Shown: positions 17,749-28,555, counted from the first letter of the stretch. The stretch: 64,000 nucleotides of DNA from Enterococcus crotali (GCF_000633635.1 NZ_AYPQ01000002.1:49642-113641); one strand, 5' to 3'. A program made the numbers and translations. The notes: generated from the sequence alone by a model not told the origin.

Positions 17749-18036
17749 TTGGCAAAAGAGCGTCAAAAGAAATATGATAGCGTTACCCATTATTTAACAA
17801 CCAATGGTGGTTCACAAGTAACTCTAACGTTTACTCAGTTTGACGAGTTACTTTTTCCTCATTCCGGACTACCTAAAACAGCAAGGACCGATGTTGACTG
17901 GTGGGCAAATGACCATAAGCATCCAGAAAAAGGAGCCTATGGTTGGCTTAACGCAAGCTATCAAGTGGTTCAAATAAATATTGAAAAAGAATATGTCGTT
18001 TTTAACAAGCTACTTAAATCCAATTGGCTGTTTTAA
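17749..18036 (+). CDS. DUF7662-like protein, unknown function
   Basis: About 95 aa, with the order KYDSVTHYL, VTLTFTQFDELL, LPKTAR, a WWAND-like segment, GWLNASYQV and a C-terminal VVFNK, which fits my memory of the DUF7662 family. TTG 17749 is chosen because AAAGGGG at 17734-17740 is 8 nt upstream; GTG 17740 overlaps that site. The fold looks like small DNA- or nucleotide-binding proteins, but no catalytic residues are evident. Monocistronic. Confidence 0.6.
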   Translation: MAKERQKKYDSVTHYLTTNGGSQVTLTFTQFDELLFPHSGLPKTARTDVDWWANDHKHPEKGAYGWLNASYQVVQINIEKEYVVFNKLLKSNWLF

Positions 18037-18070
18037 ACGATTGATAAGTAATAGCTAAAAGTAGGAAGCG

Positions 18071-18098
18071 TTGACAAAAAGCCGTTTTTTACTATACT
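18071..18098 (+). promoter_or_regulatory. Promoter of the PTS IIB gene
   Basis: TTGACA (18071-18076) and TATACT (18093-18098), 16-base spacer. Confidence 0.7.
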
Positions 18099-18156
18099 AA
18101 GATTAGAGATGTAGAACATGATTTGATTGAACCAATTGAAAAAGGAGATGGATAGA

Positions 18157-18483
18157 ATGGCTAAAAAAACAATTATGCTTGTATGTTCAGCTGGAATGAG
18201 CACAAGTTTACTCGTAACAAAAATGCAAAAAGCAGCGGATGCACAAGGTTTAGACGCGGACATATTCGCAGTATCTGCTTCAGACGCGGATAACAATTTA
18301 GAAAGTAAACCTGTAGATGTGTTACTATTAGGCCCTCAAGTTCGTTTTATGAAAGGCGATTTTGAAAAGCGTTTAGCACCAAAAGGAATTCCTCTTGAAG
18401 TCATCAATATGGCAGATTATGGCATGATGAATGGGGAAAAAGTTTTACAGCAAGCGTTAAATTTGATTGGTAATGATGAATAA
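18157..18483 (+). CDS. PTS lactose/cellobiose-type IIB subunit
   Basis: A 108-aa cytoplasmic EIIB protein. The phosphorylated Cys is Cys10 in LVCSAGMSTSLL, and the family motifs LLLGPQVRF and DYGMMNG follow. It receives phosphate from an EIIA and passes it to sugar on an EIIC, neither of which is encoded nearby, so it is an orphan that works with partners elsewhere. ATG 18157 is favoured by AAAGGAG 9 nt upstream. It has its own promoter and a strong terminator. Confidence 0.88.
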   Translation: MAKKTIMLVCSAGMSTSLLVTKMQKAADAQGLDADIFAVSASDADNNLESKPVDVLLLGPQVRFMKGDFEKRLAPKGIPLEVINMADYGMMNGEKVLQQALNLIGNDE

Positions 18484-18485
18484 AT

Positions 18486-18536
18486 AAAAAATGAGTAAGA
18501 AAAAAACGTGATTCGTTTTTTCTTACTCATTTTTTG
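18486..18536 (+). terminator. Strong terminator after PTS IIB
   Basis: AAAAATGAGTAAGAAAAAAC pairs with GTTTTTTCTTACTCATTTTT around a short loop; nearly perfect 20-bp stem. Confidence 0.9.
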
Positions 18537-18592
18537 TGCCTCAAAAAAATAATTCACGAAAAGTGCGTAGTTATATTACGAAGGGGGGAAAT

Positions 18593-19848
18593 ATGCAAGA
18601 ATTATGGGGAAGAAAAGTTTTAAAAAAAGAGATCGACAATGACAAAATCATTGAAGTTTCTAGCCAAAATATGCCAACAATGGAGGAGTTAAATGATAAG
18701 GAAATCCAGTGTTTACGATGCGGTCAAATTCAAAGGAAAGTGACTGTCCGATTGAGTAATGGAAATTATTTTTGTCCAGAGTGTATTCAACTAGGCAGAG
18801 TAGATACTAGCAAGAATTTTATCATTTACCAGAGCCGGAGTCGATAAAAAAGACAGTTCATTTTGCCTGGGAAGGAAAGCTTACTGATGGACAACAAGCT
18901 GTATCAGATGAGCTATTAGCTTCTGTAAAAAAAGGGGAATCTAGAATGATTTGGGCGGTGACAGGCGCAGGAAAGACAGAGATGCTATTTAAAACGATTC
19001 ATTATTCTTTGGAATGTGGCTATCGCGTTGGGGTGGCCTCACCTAGAGTAGATGTTTGTTTAGAGCTTTTTCCTAGAATCCAAGCCGTGTTTCCAGATGA
19101 ACCAGCTATCTTGCTTCATGGAAAGATGGACGAAAGATATTATTATACTAAATTACTAGTATGTACTACGCATCAATTATTACGTTTTTTTCAAGCTTTC
19201 GATGTATTGATTATTGATGAAGTGGACGCTTTTCCTTTTGTGAACAATCCATTACTGCAATATGCTGTAAAACAATCAAGCAAAAACAAGAGCTCACTCA
19301 TCTATTTAACTGCAACTCCGACAGATGCATCAACTAAAAGAAATGATCAAACGAACTTGAAAATCAGCATCTTACCTGCCCGTTATCATCGGAGAGCACT
19401 ACCCGTTCCTAAAATAAAATGGTGTCGTCACTGGCATGAAAAAATCAAAAAAGGTCGCAGTCCAAAGCAACTTGTGACTAAAATCCGTATGTTGATGAAT
19501 AAAAATGATGTATTGATTTTCTGTCCAAGCATTTCTTTGATGGAACAATTAAAGAACGCTATAGAAAAGGAATTTCCAGAAGTACCACTAGCTTGCGTTC
19601 ATTCACAAGATTCAGAGCGATTGGAAAAAGTGCTGGGAATGAGAAATAAAAAATATAGAATTTTAATAACATCTACTATTTTGGAACGAGGGGTGACTTT
19701 TGATGGTGTTTCGGTGATTGTTTTAGGAGCAAATCATTCTGTTTTTGCAACGTCAGCTCTTGTTCAAATTGCTGGTAGAGTCGATCGAAGAATGAACTAC
19801 ACTGCAGGTGAGGTTTGGTTTTTACATGATGGCTGTACGAAAGCATGA
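18593..19848 (+). pseudogene. comFA: ComFA competence helicase, frame broken by one base
   Basis: DEAD-type ATPase that helps drive transforming DNA across the membrane. The N-terminal part carries a zinc-binding CLRCGQ...CPEC cluster. The frame breaks in the T run at 18817-18820; one more T gives NFYHLPEPESIKKTVHFAWE and joins the helicase core with Walker A VTGAGKTE, DEVD box, TATPT and the motif VI segment QIAGRVDRR, 418 aa in total. ATG 18593 follows AAGGGGGG. comFC follows after 60 nt. The break is most likely a sequencing error; if real, transformation would be impaired. Confidence 0.88.
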
Positions 19849-19908
19849 AAGAGGCAATCAGACAAATCAAAAGGATGAATAGGCTAGGAGTGGAGAGGGG
19901 CTTGATTG

Positions 19909-20658
19909 ATGAAATGTAATTATTGCAGGCAAACGATCACTAGAAATTTAACTATAAAAGAAATTTTTTTGCCTAAAAAAATCATGTCTGAACAATTGTG
20001 TTCACAATGTGTCGTAAAATTTCAATTATTGGGGAAAAAAGAAAATTGCCATGGCTGTCAACGGCAGACTAAGCATACGTATTGCGAGGATTGCTTAAAG
20101 TGGCAACAGTATTATCCAGGTTATGACTTTCATCATGAAGCGATATACACTTACAATCAAGCGATGCAAGAATGGTTTGAAGAATATAAATTTAAAGGGA
20201 ATTATCGTCTTCGGTATAGCTTTGCTTCAGCTTTACAGCGGTACTTTGAAAAAAAGAAAAATTTTTTAGTGATCCCGATGCCAATTTCAACGAAACGTAT
20301 GGAAATGCGCGGATTTAATCAGGTCGAAGGAATACTAGATGCTGCTGGTATCTCATACGAGCCCTATCTTATTCGCTTTGCAGAGGGTGTTTCTCAAGTT
20401 CAAAAAACAAGAAAAGAACGATTAACTTTACAACAGCCCTTTAAGCTTACAAAGGAAGGGCTCAGAGAAGTTGAAAATAAAGACATTCTTTTGGTTGATG
20501 ATATTTATACAACCGGGCGGACGATTTTCCATGCAGCACAAGTTATTTTAGAAAAAGAACCTGCAAAACTGTATACGTTTCTCTCGCGAGGTGAAAGAGA
20601 AATTAAAATAAAAAAACGACTGCAATTATGTTGGCAAAAGCAGGATAATTCGTTATAA
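19909..20658 (+). CDS. comFC: ComFC phosphoribosyltransferase-like competence protein
   Basis: A 249-aa protein with an N-terminal zinc-ribbon (CNYCRQ, CSQC, CHGCQ, CEDC) and a C-terminal phosphoribosyltransferase domain with PRPP-loop motif ILLVDDIYTTGRT. In competent bacteria ComFC works with ComFA in DNA uptake. GAGAGGGG at 19893-19900 supports ATG 19909; an in-frame TTG lies just before it. Its 3' end contains the hpf promoter. Confidence 0.9.
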   Translation: MKCNYCRQTITRNLTIKEIFLPKKIMSEQLCSQCVVKFQLLGKKENCHGCQRQTKHTYCEDCLKWQQYYPGYDFHHEAIYTYNQAMQEWFEEYKFKGNYRLRYSFASALQRYFEKKKNFLVIPMPISTKRMEMRGFNQVEGILDAAGISYEPYLIRFAEGVSQVQKTRKERLTLQQPFKLTKEGLREVENKDILLVDDIYTTGRTIFHAAQVILEKEPAKLYTFLSRGEREIKIKKRLQLCWQKQDNSL

Positions 20659-20659
20659 T
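20631..20659 (+). promoter_or_regulatory. hpf promoter inside the comFC 3' end
   Basis: TTGGCA (20631-20636) and TATAAT (20654-20659), 17-base spacer, overlapping the comFC stop. Gives hpf expression independent of competence genes. Confidence 0.7.
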
Positions 20660-20731
20660 AGAATTAAGAAGAAGGATAACAGAGTGGTCCTTTTATTCCT
20701 TCTTTAGTGGCAGATGAAAGGGGTAATCGTT

Positions 20732-21283
20732 ATGTTTAGATATAATGTGCGTGGAGAAAACATCGAAGTTACTGAAGCTATCCGTGACTATGTAGAGAAA
20801 AAAGTAGGCAAATTAGAGCGTTATTTCAGTGATTCACCTGAAGCAACTGTACATGTAAATTTAAAAGTTTATACTGAAAAAACAGCAAAAGTTGAGGTTA
20901 CGATTCCTCTACCTTATTTAGTTTTACGAGCGGAAGAAACATCACCTGATTTATATGCAAGTGTTGATTTAGTTGTAGATAAGTTAGAACGACAAATTCG
21001 TAAATTTAAAACAAAAATTAACCGTAAATCTCGTGAAACAGGGATGAATACTGCTAAAGCAGCTATTTTCTTAAATGGTGAAGAAACACCTGAAGAAACG
21101 CCAGAATTAGACATTGTTCGTACAAAACGTCTTTCATTAAAACCAATGGATAGTGAAGAAGCTGTTTTACAAATGAACATGTTAGGACATAACTTTTTTA
21201 TCTTTGAAGATTCAGAAACAAACGGAACAAGTATTGTTTACCGTCGTAAAGATGGCAAATATGGCTTGATCGAAACAGACTAG
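20732..21283 (+). CDS. hpf: Long-form ribosome hibernation promoting factor
   Basis: A 183-aa HPF. The N-terminal S30AE domain (residues 1-100) starts MFRYNVRGENIEVTEAIRDY and binds the 30S decoding region. A linker and the C-terminal dimerization domain (RTKRLSLKPMDSEEAVLQMN to the end) allow 100S ribosome dimers in stationary phase. ATG 20732 is chosen because AAAGGGG lies 8 nt upstream; an earlier ATG at 20714 overlaps this site. Own promoter, own terminator. Confidence 0.93.
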   Translation: MFRYNVRGENIEVTEAIRDYVEKKVGKLERYFSDSPEATVHVNLKVYTEKTAKVEVTIPLPYLVLRAEETSPDLYASVDLVVDKLERQIRKFKTKINRKSRETGMNTAKAAIFLNGEETPEETPELDIVRTKRLSLKPMDSEEAVLQMNMLGHNFFIFEDSETNGTSIVYRRKDGKYGLIETD

Positions 21284-21410
21284 ATTGAACCAATGTGGGA
21301 AAATAATTTTGATTTAATAAAATTGTTCTGAAATAACTGGAAGATTAAAAGAAAAGGTATTTTTAGAAAATTATTATCAAGAATTATTTCCTTTCGAATA
21401 TTCGATTTTT

Positions 21411-21456
21411 AAGAGACTGAAGCAGGACGGCACACGTTTTGCCGCAGTCTCTTTCC
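21411..21456 (+). terminator. hpf terminator
   Basis: AGAGACT pairs with AGTCTCT, with an inner CGGC/GCCG helix, followed by TTTCCTC. The rest of the 330-base gap before secA holds only AT-rich sequence and an extended -10 (TGATAAAAT) ending at 21546, the likely secA promoter. Confidence 0.75.
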
Positions 21457-21613
21457 TCATTTCCTTCTTGTGTACATAAAAAAAGAACTAATATATTATT
21501 AATATTAAGAGAAGTTATTTCCTTTCTTAGCAACTAGTGATAAAATAGAAAGGATGATTGTGCATTTAGTGCAAAAAATAAATTAGAGTTTACTGAAAGG
21601 AACACTTAAAAAC

Positions 21614-24145
21614 ATGGCGAATTTTTTAAAAAAGATAATTGAAAATGATAAAAAGGAACTAAAGCGCTTGGATGGTATTGCCAAACAAGTAGATACTCAT
21701 GCATCAGCTATTGCTGCATTAAGCGATGAAGAATTGAAAGCAAAGACAGACGAGTTCAAAGCTCGTTACAAAAAGGGAGAAACACTAGATCAACTACTAC
21801 CAGAAGCTTTTGCTGTTGTTCGTGAAGCAGCGAAACGCGTTTTAGGATTATATCCATACCATGTTCAGTTAATGGGTGGGATCGTTTTACACGATGGGAA
21901 TATTCCTGAAATGAGAACAGGTGAAGGGAAGACTTTGACTGCTACGATGCCAGTTTATTTGAATGCATTGACAGGCGAAGGCGTTCACGTAGTAACCGTA
22001 AATGAATATTTAGCAACTCGTGATTCGGATGAAATGGGAGAATTATACAATTTCTTAGGCTTGACAGTTGGTTTAAACATTAATTCAAAATCATCGGAAG
22101 AAAAACGTGATGCTTATAATTGTGATATTACTTATAGTACAAACAATGAATTAGGTTTCGACTACTTACGTGATAATATGGTTGTTTACCGCAATCAAAT
22201 GGTACAACGCCCATTGAACTATGCAATTGTGGATGAAGTCGATTCGATCTTGATCGATGAAGCTCGTACACCGTTGATCATTTCAGGTCAAGCTGAAAAA
22301 TCAACAGCACTATACACGCGTACGGATAATTTTGTTAAGCGTCTAAAAGAAGAAGAAGATTATAAAATCGATGTTCAATCTAAAACGATCAGCTTAACAG
22401 AAGCGGGTATCGAAAAAGCGGAAGAAAACTTTGGTTTAGAAAATCTTTATGATATTGAAAATACTGCCTTGACTCATCACATGGATCAAGCGTTGCGTGC
22501 AAACTTCATCATGCTTCGCGACATTGATTACGTGGTACAAGAAGGCAAAGTCTTGATCGTTGACCAATTTACTGGTCGTATCATGGATGGACGTCGTTAT
22601 TCAGATGGTCTTCACCAAGCAATCGAAGCCAAAGAAGGCGTAGAGATCGAAGATGAAACTAAAACAATGGCGACAATCACGTTCCAAAACTATTTCCGTA
22701 TGTATAAGAAATTATCTGGGATGACTGGTACCGCTAAAACCGAGGAAGAAGAGTTTCGTGAAATTTACAATATTCAAGTCTTCCAAATTCCAACGAACCG
22801 TCCAATCGTTCGTGATGACCGTGCAGATTTACTTTACCCAACACTGCAAAGTAAATTTAAAGCAGTGGTTCAAGACATCAAAGAACGTTACCATAACGGT
22901 CAACCAGTCTTAGTTGGTACAGTGGCTGTTGAAACGTCTGAATTATTATCAGAGTTATTAAATAAAGAAAAAGTGCCGCATGAAGTATTGAACGCGAAAA
23001 ATCACTTTAAAGAAGCGGAGATCATCATGAATGCTGGTCAAAAAGGTGCGGTTACGATCGCTACCAATATGGCTGGTCGTGGTACAGATATCAAGCTTGG
23101 TCTGGGTGTTATCGAACTTGGTGGTTTAGCTGTGATTGGGACTGAACGTCATGAATCTCGTCGTATCGATAATCAATTACGTGGACGTGCTGGACGTCAA
23201 GGAGACCCTGGGGTTTCTCAATTCTATCTGTCACTTGAAGATGATCTGATGAAACGTTTCGGTTCAGATCGAATCAAAGCGTTCTTGGATCGTATGAACG
23301 TTGAAGAGTCAGATGCAGTGATTCAAAGTAAAATGTTCAGCAAACAAGTAGAGTCTGCTCAAAAACGTGTGGAAGGAAACAACTATGATACACGTAAAAA
23401 TGTCTTGCAATATGATGATGTAATGCGTGAACAACGTGAAGTCATTTACGCACAACGCCAAGAAGTCATTATGGAAGAAAACGATTTGACTGAAGTGTTA
23501 TTGAATATGGTAAAACGGACGATCACACGTGTTGTGGAGAGTCACACGCAATTAGAAAAAGAAAATTGGAACTTAGATGGCATTGTCGATTTTGCTGCTT
23601 CAACTTTAGTTCATGAAGATTCTATTACTAAAGCAGATATTGAGACTAAATCGCCAGAAGAAATCAAAGCATATTTAGTAACGCGTGCCCAAGAAGTCTA
23701 TGATACAAAAGTAGAGCAGTTAAATGGAGCAGAGCAAATTCTTGAGTTCCAAAAAGTTGTTATTTTACGTGTTGTAGATACAAAATGGACTGATCATATT
23801 GATGCAATGGATCAATTACGTCAATCTGTTGGTTTGCGTGCTTATGGTCAAAACAATCCATTAGTTGAATATCAAACAGAAGGGTACAATATGTTTGAAG
23901 AAATGATTGGAGCAATTGAATACGAAGTGACTCGCTTATTCATGAAATCAGAAATTCGTCAAAATGTTCAGCGTGAACAAGTAGCGCAAGGCGAAGCTGT
24001 TCATTCATCAGATGAAGAAGAGCCGCAAAGTAATACAAGTGCTAAGAAAAAACCAATCCATGTTGACGAAAAAATTGGCCGTAATGATCCTTGTCCATGC
24101 GGCAGTGGCAAGAAATACAAAAATTGTCACGGTAAAGGACTGTAA
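21614..24145 (+). CDS. secA: Preprotein translocase ATPase SecA
   Basis: An 843-aa SecA that pushes preproteins through SecYEG. Walker A lies in [13 protein letters not shown] (about residue 99), the DEAD-like box in the [15 protein letters not shown] segment, and helicase motifs GRGTDIKLG and [11 protein letters not shown] follow. The C-terminus has the zinc-binding [14 protein letters not shown] that contacts SecB-like partners or lipids. Length is normal. It is followed by a small terminator and prfB, the usual Firmicutes order. Confidence 0.97.
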   Translation: MANFLKKIIENDKKELKRLDGIAKQVDTHASAIAALSDEELKAKTDEFKARYKKGETLDQLLPEAFAVVREAAKRVLGLYPYHVQLMGGIVLHDGNIPEMRTGEGKTLTATMPVYLNALTGEGVHVVTVNEYLATRDSDEMGELYNFLGLTVGLNINSKSSEEKRDAYNCDITYSTNNELGFDYLRDNMVVYRNQMVQRPLNYAIVDEVDSILIDEARTPLIISGQAEKSTALYTRTDNFVKRLKEEEDYKIDVQSKTISLTEAGIEKAEENFGLENLYDIENTALTHHMDQALRANFIMLRDIDYVVQEGKVLIVDQFTGRIMDGRRYSDGLHQAIEAKEGVEIEDETKTMATITFQNYFRMYKKLSGMTGTAKTEEEEFREIYNIQVFQIPTNRPIVRDDRADLLYPTLQSKFKAVVQDIKERYHNGQPVLVGTVAVETSELLSELLNKEKVPHEVLNAKNHFKEAEIIMNAGQKGAVTIATNMAGRGTDIKLGLGVIELGGLAVIGTERHESRRIDNQLRGRAGRQGDPGVSQFYLSLEDDLMKRFGSDRIKAFLDRMNVEESDAVIQSKMFSKQVESAQKRVEGNNYDTRKNVLQYDDVMREQREVIYAQRQEVIMEENDLTEVLLNMVKRTITRVVESHTQLEKENWNLDGIVDFAASTLVHEDSITKADIETKSPEEIKAYLVTRAQEVYDTKVEQLNGAEQILEFQKVVILRVVDTKWTDHIDAMDQLRQSVGLRAYGQNNPLVEYQTEGYNMFEEMIGAIEYEVTRLFMKSEIRQNVQREQVAQGEAVHSSDEEEPQSNTSAKKKPIHVDEKIGRNDPCPCGSGKKYKNCHGKGL

Positions 24146-24150
24146 GAATC

Positions 24151-24184
24151 AATGAAGGTGAGGCGTTTGCTTCGCCTTCATTTG
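24151..24184 (+). terminator. Terminator-like hairpin after secA
   Basis: ATGAAGG pairs with CCTTCAT, with inner GGCG/CGCC, followed by TTTG. Weak T tract; some read-through to prfB is likely. Confidence 0.5.
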
Positions 24185-24225
24185 TTTGCGTAATAGAGTA
24201 TTGAAAATGAAAGGAAGAAAATATC

Positions 24226-25327
24226 ATGGAAAATGCTGAAATCCGAACTATTTTAGATGAAATGAATCAATCAATTACAAGCTTCAGGGGGTCTCTTTGA
24301 CTTAGATCAGTTAGAAGAAGATATTGCGGAAGCTGAAAATCGAATGGCAGAGCCAGGTTTTTGGGACAATTCAGAAACGGCACAGCAATTGATCAATGAA
24401 ACCAATTCCTACAAAGAAAAATATCAACAATTTCACCAGTTTGCGGATGAGCTAGAAGAATTAGAAATCATGAGTGAGATGCAACAAGAAGAATACGACT
24501 CAGATACGCAAGTAGAATTAGAAGAACGTCTACTTGCTTTAAAAGAAAAGTTAAGTATTTATGAACTATCTTTATTGTTAAACGAGCCTTATGACAAAAA
24601 TAATGTTATCATGGAACTTCATCCAGGAGCTGGTGGGACTGAATCACAAGATTGGGGCAGTATGTTGCTTCGAATGTATACACGCTGGGCTGAAAGTCAC
24701 GGATTTCAAGTAGAGACTCTTGATTACCAATCAGGAGACGAGGCAGGCATTAAAAGTGTGACGCTTTTAATTAAAGGTTATAATGCCTATGGTTATTTAA
24801 AATCGGAAAAAGGTGTTCATCGTTTAGTACGGATATCACCATTTGATTCAGCAAAACGTCGGCATACTTCTTTTTGTTCTGTTGATATCATGCCTGAATT
24901 GGATGAAAATGTTGAGATCGATATCAATACGGACGATTTAAAAGTCGACACCTACCGTGCTAGTGGAGCTGGTGGACAGCATATCAATAAAACAGAATCA
25001 GCTGTGCGGATCACGCATATCCCAACAGGGACCGTTGTTGCTAGTCAAGCACAGCGTTCTCAATTAAAAAACCGTGAACAAGCAATGGGCATGTTGAAAG
25101 CCAAACTTTACCAATTAGAAATGGATAAAAAGGCGCAAGAAGCCGCATCGTTACGTGGAGAGCAATTGGAGATCGGTTGGGGTTCGCAAATTCGTTCATA
25201 TGTTTTCCATCCCTATTCAATGGTCAAAGATCATCGTACCAATTATGAAACTGGAAATGTTCAAGCAGTAATGGACGGAGATTTAGATGGGTTTATCGAT
25301 GCTTACTTAAAACAAAAATTAAATTGA
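24226..25327 (+). CDS. prfB: Peptide chain release factor 2 (programmed +1 frameshift)
   Basis: RF2 reads UGA and UAA stop codons. ATG 24226 opens a 24-codon frame ending CTT-TGA-C at 24295-24301; a +1 shift there continues the main frame to 25327, giving 366 aa. The main part has the GGQ motif in [16 protein letters not shown] and the SPF tripeptide in RISPFDSAK that recognises the stop codon. The shift is autoregulatory: low RF2 slows termination at the in-frame UGA and promotes shifting. A Shine-Dalgarno-like AGGGGG precedes the site. This break is genuine, unlike the others in the window. Confidence 0.96.
24286..24301 (+). promoter_or_regulatory. prfB programmed frameshift signal
   Basis: AGGGGG at 24286-24291 followed by TCT and CTTTGAC matches the RF2 recoding signal known from E. 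coli and most bacteria. Confidence 0.95.
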
Positions 25328-25434
25328 TCAATTCACAGAAATGAAACAAAATTGTAAACTGTTGAAAGAGCCTTGAAACAAAGTCATGTTATAATGATTG
25401 ATAGTCTAGAAAACAGAGATGGAGAGAATACGCC

Positions 25435-26121
25435 ATGATTGAAATGAAAGATGTAATGAAGAAATACTCGAATGGTACGACTGCTATCCGAAATATTTCA
25501 ATAGAAATAAAGCAAGGTGAATTCGTTTATGTTGTTGGCCCTTCTGGAGCCGGAAAATCAACCTTTATTAAATTGATGTACCGTGAAGAAAAAGCAACGA
25601 AAGGTCGTTTGAAAGTTGCGAGTCATGATCTAATGAAAATAAAAAATGCCGAAGTTCCTTATCTTAGAAGAGAAATCGGTATCGTCTTTCAGGATTATAA
25701 ATTATTGACGAAAAAAACGGTTTATGAAAACGTTGCGTATGCGATGCAAGTTGTTGGACGTAAACCAAGAGATATCAAGAAAAGAGTTATGGAAGTGCTT
25801 GACCTAGTTGGTCTAAAACACAAAGTTCGTGTATTTCCAAGTGAATTATCCGGTGGTGAACAACAACGTGTATCAATTGCACGCGCAATCGTAAATACAC
25901 CAAAAGTTCTAATTGCCGATGAACCAACCGGGAACCTTGATCCAGAAAACTCATGGGAAATCATGAAGTTGTTAGATCGGATCAATGCACAAGGAACAAC
26001 TGTCGTTATGGCGACACATAACAGCACGATTGTAAACACGATCCGTCATCGCGTAATCGCCATTGAAAATGGCCGAATTATTCGAGACCAAGCGGAAGGA
26101 GACTATGGCTACGATGATTAG
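25435..26121 (+). CDS. ftsE: Cell division ATP-binding protein FtsE
   Basis: A 228-aa ABC ATPase that pairs with FtsX to activate peptidoglycan hydrolases at the septum or sidewall. Walker A GPSGAGKST lies at residues 35-43, signature LSGGEQQR, Walker B VLIADEPTGNLDP and the switch His in MATHN. GGAGAG precedes the ATG and an extended -10 (TGTTATAAT) lies near 25395. ftsX overlaps its stop. Confidence 0.95.
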   Translation: MIEMKDVMKKYSNGTTAIRNISIEIKQGEFVYVVGPSGAGKSTFIKLMYREEKATKGRLKVASHDLMKIKNAEVPYLRREIGIVFQDYKLLTKKTVYENVAYAMQVVGRKPRDIKKRVMEVLDLVGLKHKVRVFPSELSGGEQQRVSIARAIVNTPKVLIADEPTGNLDPENSWEIMKLLDRINAQGTTVVMATHNSTIVNTIRHRVIAIENGRIIRDQAEGDYGYDD

Positions 26122-26998
26122 AACGTTCTTTTCTCACGTCCTAGAAAGTATCAAAAGTTTAAAACGTAATGGGTGGATGACGATCGCTTCTGCCAGTGCC
26201 GTTACGATTACTTTAGTCCTTGTTGGGATTTTTATGGCAGTAATTTTCAATGCAACAAAATTAGCAAAAGATATTGAAGAGAACGTAACCGTTTCGGTTT
26301 TCGTTGATATCGGTACAACACCCGACGAAATGCAAAAATTAGAAAAAGAACTAAATAAGATTAAAGATGTAGAGACTATCTCTTACTCAAATAAAGACCA
26401 ACAATTAAAGAAAATCCAAAAACAAATGGGTGAAGCGTGGAATTTATTTGAAGGAGATAGCAATCCACTTTATGATGTCTATTTAGTAAGTGCTAAAGAT
26501 CCAGCAGATACAAAGAAAATATCTGAAAAAGCAGCGAAACTTCCAAATGTGTTCAAAGCAGATTATGGTGGTGTTTCTTCGGATAAGATCTTCAGTCTTG
26601 CCGGAAAAGTTAGAACATGGGGATTGGGTGCGGCTCTATTACTATTGTTTGTTGCAGTATTCCTGATTTCTAATACGATTCGTATCACTATTCTTTCACG
26701 TCAAAGAGAAATCCAAATCATGCGTTTAGTTGGTGCTAAAAACGGATATATTCGTTGGCCGTTCTTTATAGAAGGTGCTTGGATCGGTTTATTAGGTTCG
26801 ATCATTCCAATCTTATTATTAACTTTCGGGTATCAACAATTCTATAATATATTTAACCGTCAATTGTTACAATCGAATTATTCATTACTGAAACCAGAAT
26901 CATTTGTTTGGCAGTTAGACTTATTAATGGTTGTGATTGGTATGACTATCGGATCTTTAGGTTCAATTATATCAATGCGTCGTTTCTTAAAAATTTAA
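26114..26998 (+). CDS. ftsX: Cell division permease FtsX
   Basis: About 294 aa. A cytoplasmic N-terminus beginning MIRTFFSHVLESIKSLKRNG, a first transmembrane segment, an extracellular domain of about 120 residues that in related bacteria contacts a hydrolase partner, then three membrane segments of the FtsX/MacB fold. ATG 26114 overlaps the ftsE stop by 8 nt. ATG 26105 is also in frame but leaves only 3 nt after AAGGAG, so the start is not certain. Confidence 0.92.
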   Translation: MIRTFFSHVLESIKSLKRNGWMTIASASAVTITLVLVGIFMAVIFNATKLAKDIEENVTVSVFVDIGTTPDEMQKLEKELNKIKDVETISYSNKDQQLKKIQKQMGEAWNLFEGDSNPLYDVYLVSAKDPADTKKISEKAAKLPNVFKADYGGVSSDKIFSLAGKVRTWGLGAALLLLFVAVFLISNTIRITILSRQREIQIMRLVGAKNGYIRWPFFIEGAWIGLLGSIIPILLLTFGYQQFYNIFNRQLLQSNYSLLKPESFVWQLDLLMVVIGMTIGSLGSIISMRRFLKI

Positions 26999-27005
26999 CA
27001 AACAT

Positions 27006-27031
27006 AAGCAGACATTTTTGTCTGCTTTTTC
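27006..27031 (+). terminator. ftsEX terminator
   Basis: AAGCAGACA-TTTT-TGTCTGCTT followed by TTTCTTT. Confidence 0.9.
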
Positions 27032-27098
27032 TTTACTTATTTTCATAAGTTCGATATGCTTTAATGGGGTTAAATGAGAGTATGGTAGGGGGGAATAA

Positions 27099-28547
27099 AT
27101 GAAATTTTTATATGATAATTTATTTGTTATTATTTTTATTGCTAATATGCTATTATCGCTAATCATCGTTTTTAGGGAACGAAAACAAACGGCTCAGACA
27201 TGGTCATGGTTACTGGTCCTGATGTTTATTCCAGTTTTAGGCTTTGTGCTGTATATATTTTTAGGTCGAGGAATTTCTAAAGATAAGATATTTGATATGA
27301 AAATGCAGGCAAAAATTGGAATGAATGCCGAAATAGAATCGGAAAAACAATCACTATTAAGGGGACTTTTTCCGCATCCGCCAACAGGTGAAGTGGACCC
27401 TAAGCAACTAATATACATGCTGACTATTTTTGAAAGTTCATTATATACAACGAGTAATGACATTCGTTTATATACAGATGGAAGAGAGAAGTTTGACGGA
27501 TTGATCGAAGACATTCGCAAAGCGGTTGATCATATTCATATGGAGTATTACATTTATCGTGGAGATACCTTAGGAAAAGAAATTCGGCAAGAGCTGATTG
27601 AAGCGGTAAAAAGAGGTGTAAAAGTCCGTTTACTGTTGGATGCTTGGGGTTCAACACAGGTAAATATGAAATTTTTTGAAGAATTAAAGAAAAATGGTGG
27701 GGAAATTGCTTTTTTCTTCCCATTATTTGTTCCCTATTTAAATCCAAGAATCAACTATCGTAATCATCGAAAAATAGTAGTGATCGATGGTGAAGTCGGT
27801 TACACGGGTGGTTTTAATGTTGGAAATGAATACTTAGGTGAAGTTGAAAAATTTGGATATTGGCGCGATAATCATCTACGGATTCATGGTGAAGCTGTTT
27901 ACAGCTTACAAAATCGTTTTTTGATGGATTGGAATTCACAACATCGAAAAGAACTTAGCTATGACGCAGCGTATTTTCCACCAATTCACTCTGATGGGAA
28001 AAAAGCTGTTCAAGTTGTAACTAGTGGTCCTGATTCAGAACTTGAACAAATCAAGATGACCTATTTAAAAATGATTTCAATAGCGAAAAAAGAAATCTTG
28101 ATTCAAACGCCCTATTATATACCAGATGCTTCGATTCATGAAGCATTAAAATTAGCCCTACTATCAGGCGTCAAAGTTCGAATGCAAATCCCTAATAAAC
28201 CCGATCATATGTTGGTTTACTGGGCAACGTATTCATTTTCGGCTGAGTTATTGGAATATGGAGCGATTATTGAGACATACGAACGGGGATTTATTCATGC
28301 GAAGACAATGATCATCGACGGAGGAATCGTTTCTGTTGGATCAGCGAATATCGATGTTCGTTCTTTCCGACTTGATTTTGAAGTCAACACGATTATTTAT
28401 GATCAAGAATTTTCGAAAAAAGTCCGTGATGCTTTTTATGAAGATTCTAAAGTGTCCGAACTTTTGACAGAAGAAAAATACCGCAATCGTGGTGTATTCA
28501 TCAAATTAAAAGAAGGATTAGCCCGTTTGATTTCGCCATTACTATAA
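27099..28547 (+). CDS. cls: Cardiolipin synthase
   Basis: A 482-aa phospholipase-D-type synthase joining two phosphatidylglycerols into cardiolipin at the membrane. Two N-terminal transmembrane segments precede two HKD motifs: NHRKIVVIDG (about residues 222-231) and HAKTMIIDGG (about 400-409). AGGGGGG lies before the ATG. Monocistronic with its own terminator. In enterococci changes in cls accompany daptomycin resistance; the lia genes of the same response are 11 kb downstream. Confidence 0.95.
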   Translation: MKFLYDNLFVIIFIANMLLSLIIVFRERKQTAQTWSWLLVLMFIPVLGFVLYIFLGRGISKDKIFDMKMQAKIGMNAEIESEKQSLLRGLFPHPPTGEVDPKQLIYMLTIFESSLYTTSNDIRLYTDGREKFDGLIEDIRKAVDHIHMEYYIYRGDTLGKEIRQELIEAVKRGVKVRLLLDAWGSTQVNMKFFEELKKNGGEIAFFFPLFVPYLNPRINYRNHRKIVVIDGEVGYTGGFNVGNEYLGEVEKFGYWRDNHLRIHGEAVYSLQNRFLMDWNSQHRKELSYDAAYFPPIHSDGKKAVQVVTSGPDSELEQIKMTYLKMISIAKKEILIQTPYYIPDASIHEALKLALLSGVKVRMQIPNKPDHMLVYWATYSFSAELLEYGAIIETYERGFIHAKTMIIDGGIVSVGSANIDVRSFRLDFEVNTIIYDQEFSKKVRDAFYEDSKVSELLTEEKYRNRGVFIKLKEGLARLISPLL

Positions 28548-28555
28548 ACAAATGT

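Noticed and set aside
18541..18592. ComX-type cin box before comFA
   Set aside because: TTCACGAAAAGTGCG is only loosely similar to TACGAATA and no ComX consensus spacing was seen.
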